A stretch of DNA of 64,000 nucleotides from Flavimarina sp. Hel_I_48 (GTDB lineage: Bacteria > Bacteroidota > Bacteroidia > Flavobacteriales > Flavobacteriaceae): contig NZ_JPOL01000002.1 of assembly GCF_000733945.1 (NCBI RefSeq), positions 630,001 through 694,000 on the forward strand. Reading direction: 5' to 3'. The notes under the pieces were generated by a model. It searched no databases and was not told the DNA's origin. It worked only from the letters and a program-made list of their open reading frames with translations. Made by a program: the position numbers and the translations under genes. This document shows positions 63,702 to 64,000 of the stretch, piece after piece. Position 1 is the first letter of the stretch; each line of letters starts with the position of its first letter.

Positions 63702-64000
63702 ATGAAGAAATTACCCCAATTATTGGTTATGTGCTTTTTTATAGCGCTTACAACTTCTTGCAGCAAAGACCGGGACGATGAGATTCAACCCGTAGCTGAA
63801 AGCTTAGAAGTAGAAAATTTTATCTACAGCGCCATGAACATCTGGTACCTATATAAGCCGAATGTACCTGCGCTGGCAGATGATCGCTTCGCAAATCAGG
63901 AGGAACTTGACGCGTACCTAAACGGCTTTGAAACGCCCGAGCTCCTTTTTTACGAAGGAGTCAAAGCTCCAGAACCACTGGATCGTTTTAGCATCATAAC
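63702..64000 (+). CDS. S41-family peptidase lipoprotein, N-terminal part
   Basis: Runs off the right edge after 99 residues. The signal peptide MKKLPQLLVMCFFIALTTSC ends in a lipobox. The following VENFIYSAMNIWYLYKPNVP, then ALADDRF, is the N-terminal pattern of Bacteroidota S41 (C-terminal processing protease-like) lipoproteins. The PDZ and catalytic parts lie outside the window, so the assignment is provisional. It is divergent from the sigma factor gene, with about 100 bases between. Confidence 0.75.
   Translation, partial: MKKLPQLLVMCFFIALTTSCSKDRDDEIQPVAESLEVENFIYSAMNIWYLYKPNVPALADDRFANQEELDAYLNGFETPELLFYEGVKAPEPLDRFSII

Overview
The window reads as a chromosomal segment of a marine-type member of the Flavobacteriaceae (Bacteroidota). 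Grounds: a RprX/RprY-like two-component pair, a YbbR-CoaE pair, a recN-DUF4835-coaBC-rpoZ-bamD-dapA-DUF6913 cluster, BshB1 of bacillithiol synthesis, DUF4252 proteins behind an ECF sigma factor, a short single-domain LeuA, an rRNA-free housekeeping layout, and promoter-like sequences of the Bacteroidota form (TTG, about 19 nt, TAnnTTTG), best seen in front of the serine deaminase gene. Moderate A+T content, short gaps and few Shine-Dalgarno sequences agree with this. No phage, insertion sequence, CRISPR array or rRNA operon is visible.

Layout. 1-2.1 kb: a gene tail, a voltage-gated-type K+ channel with a zinc ribbon, and miaA. 2.1-14.7 kb (minus strand): two-component system, coaE, YbbR protein, glycosyltransferase, fabI, recN, a DUF4835 (probable type IX secretion) protein, coaBC, RNA polymerase omega, bamD, dapA, DUF6913. 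14.8-17.4 kb (plus): a 5'-nucleotidase split into two genes in reversed domain order, then a class A beta-lactamase whose signal peptide is out of frame behind an 11-A run. 17.6-18.4 kb: a Panacea-domain antitoxin-like gene followed by a frameshifted membrane-protein gene. 18.6-25.1 kb: ligA with a heptamer-like tract at its 3' end, a LOG-family protein, prmC, an acetyltransferase, ribD and an aldo/keto reductase. 25.2-27.5 kb: two tiny membrane proteins, a HAD phosphatase and an M28 peptidase. 27.6-31.5 kb (minus): a tightly coupled GntP permease / RidA / D-serine-dehydratase-like / M19 dipeptidase operon, which I interpret as D-amino-acid (probably D-serine) and dipeptide catabolism. 31.9-36.8 kb: tRNA-His, bshB1, a trans-sulfuration enzyme, an acetyltransferase, an MBL-fold lipoprotein, a small coiled-coil protein and a ParDE module. 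37.3-43.1 kb: dnaK, a CPBP protease, an alcohol dehydrogenase, and a UmuC/UmuD pair in which UmuD lacks the catalytic residues. 43.2-46.5 kb: sdaA, panB, an RluA-type pseudouridine synthase without a normal start codon. 46.6-53.7 kb: an EamA exporter, a helical protein of unknown function, and leuA-leuC-leuD-leuB ending in a strong terminator. 53.8-57.0 kb: methyltransferase, MpaB-like oxygenase, Gfo/Idh oxidoreductase and a TIM-barrel protein. 57.3-61.4 kb: pta and ackA separated by a 57-bp x 12 tandem array. 61.5-64 kb: ECF sigma factor, membrane regulator, two DUF4252 proteins, and the start of an S41 peptidase lipoprotein.

Repeated DNA is the most distinctive feature. A roughly 85-105-bp palindrome-ended element occurs four times in the same orientation between genes (20.8, 34.2, 37.1 and 57.1 kb). 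The minisatellite between pta and ackA, a pyrimidine-rich heptamer tract beside ligA, and several strong hairpins add to this. I do not see a large, clearly unprecedented multi-gene system. The most promising candidates are the Panacea/membrane-protein pair, the non-catalytic UmuD, the poly-A frameshift in the beta-lactamase, the D-amino-acid operon, and the two repeat families. No database search was possible, so all family assignments rest on recognised motifs and overall resemblance.
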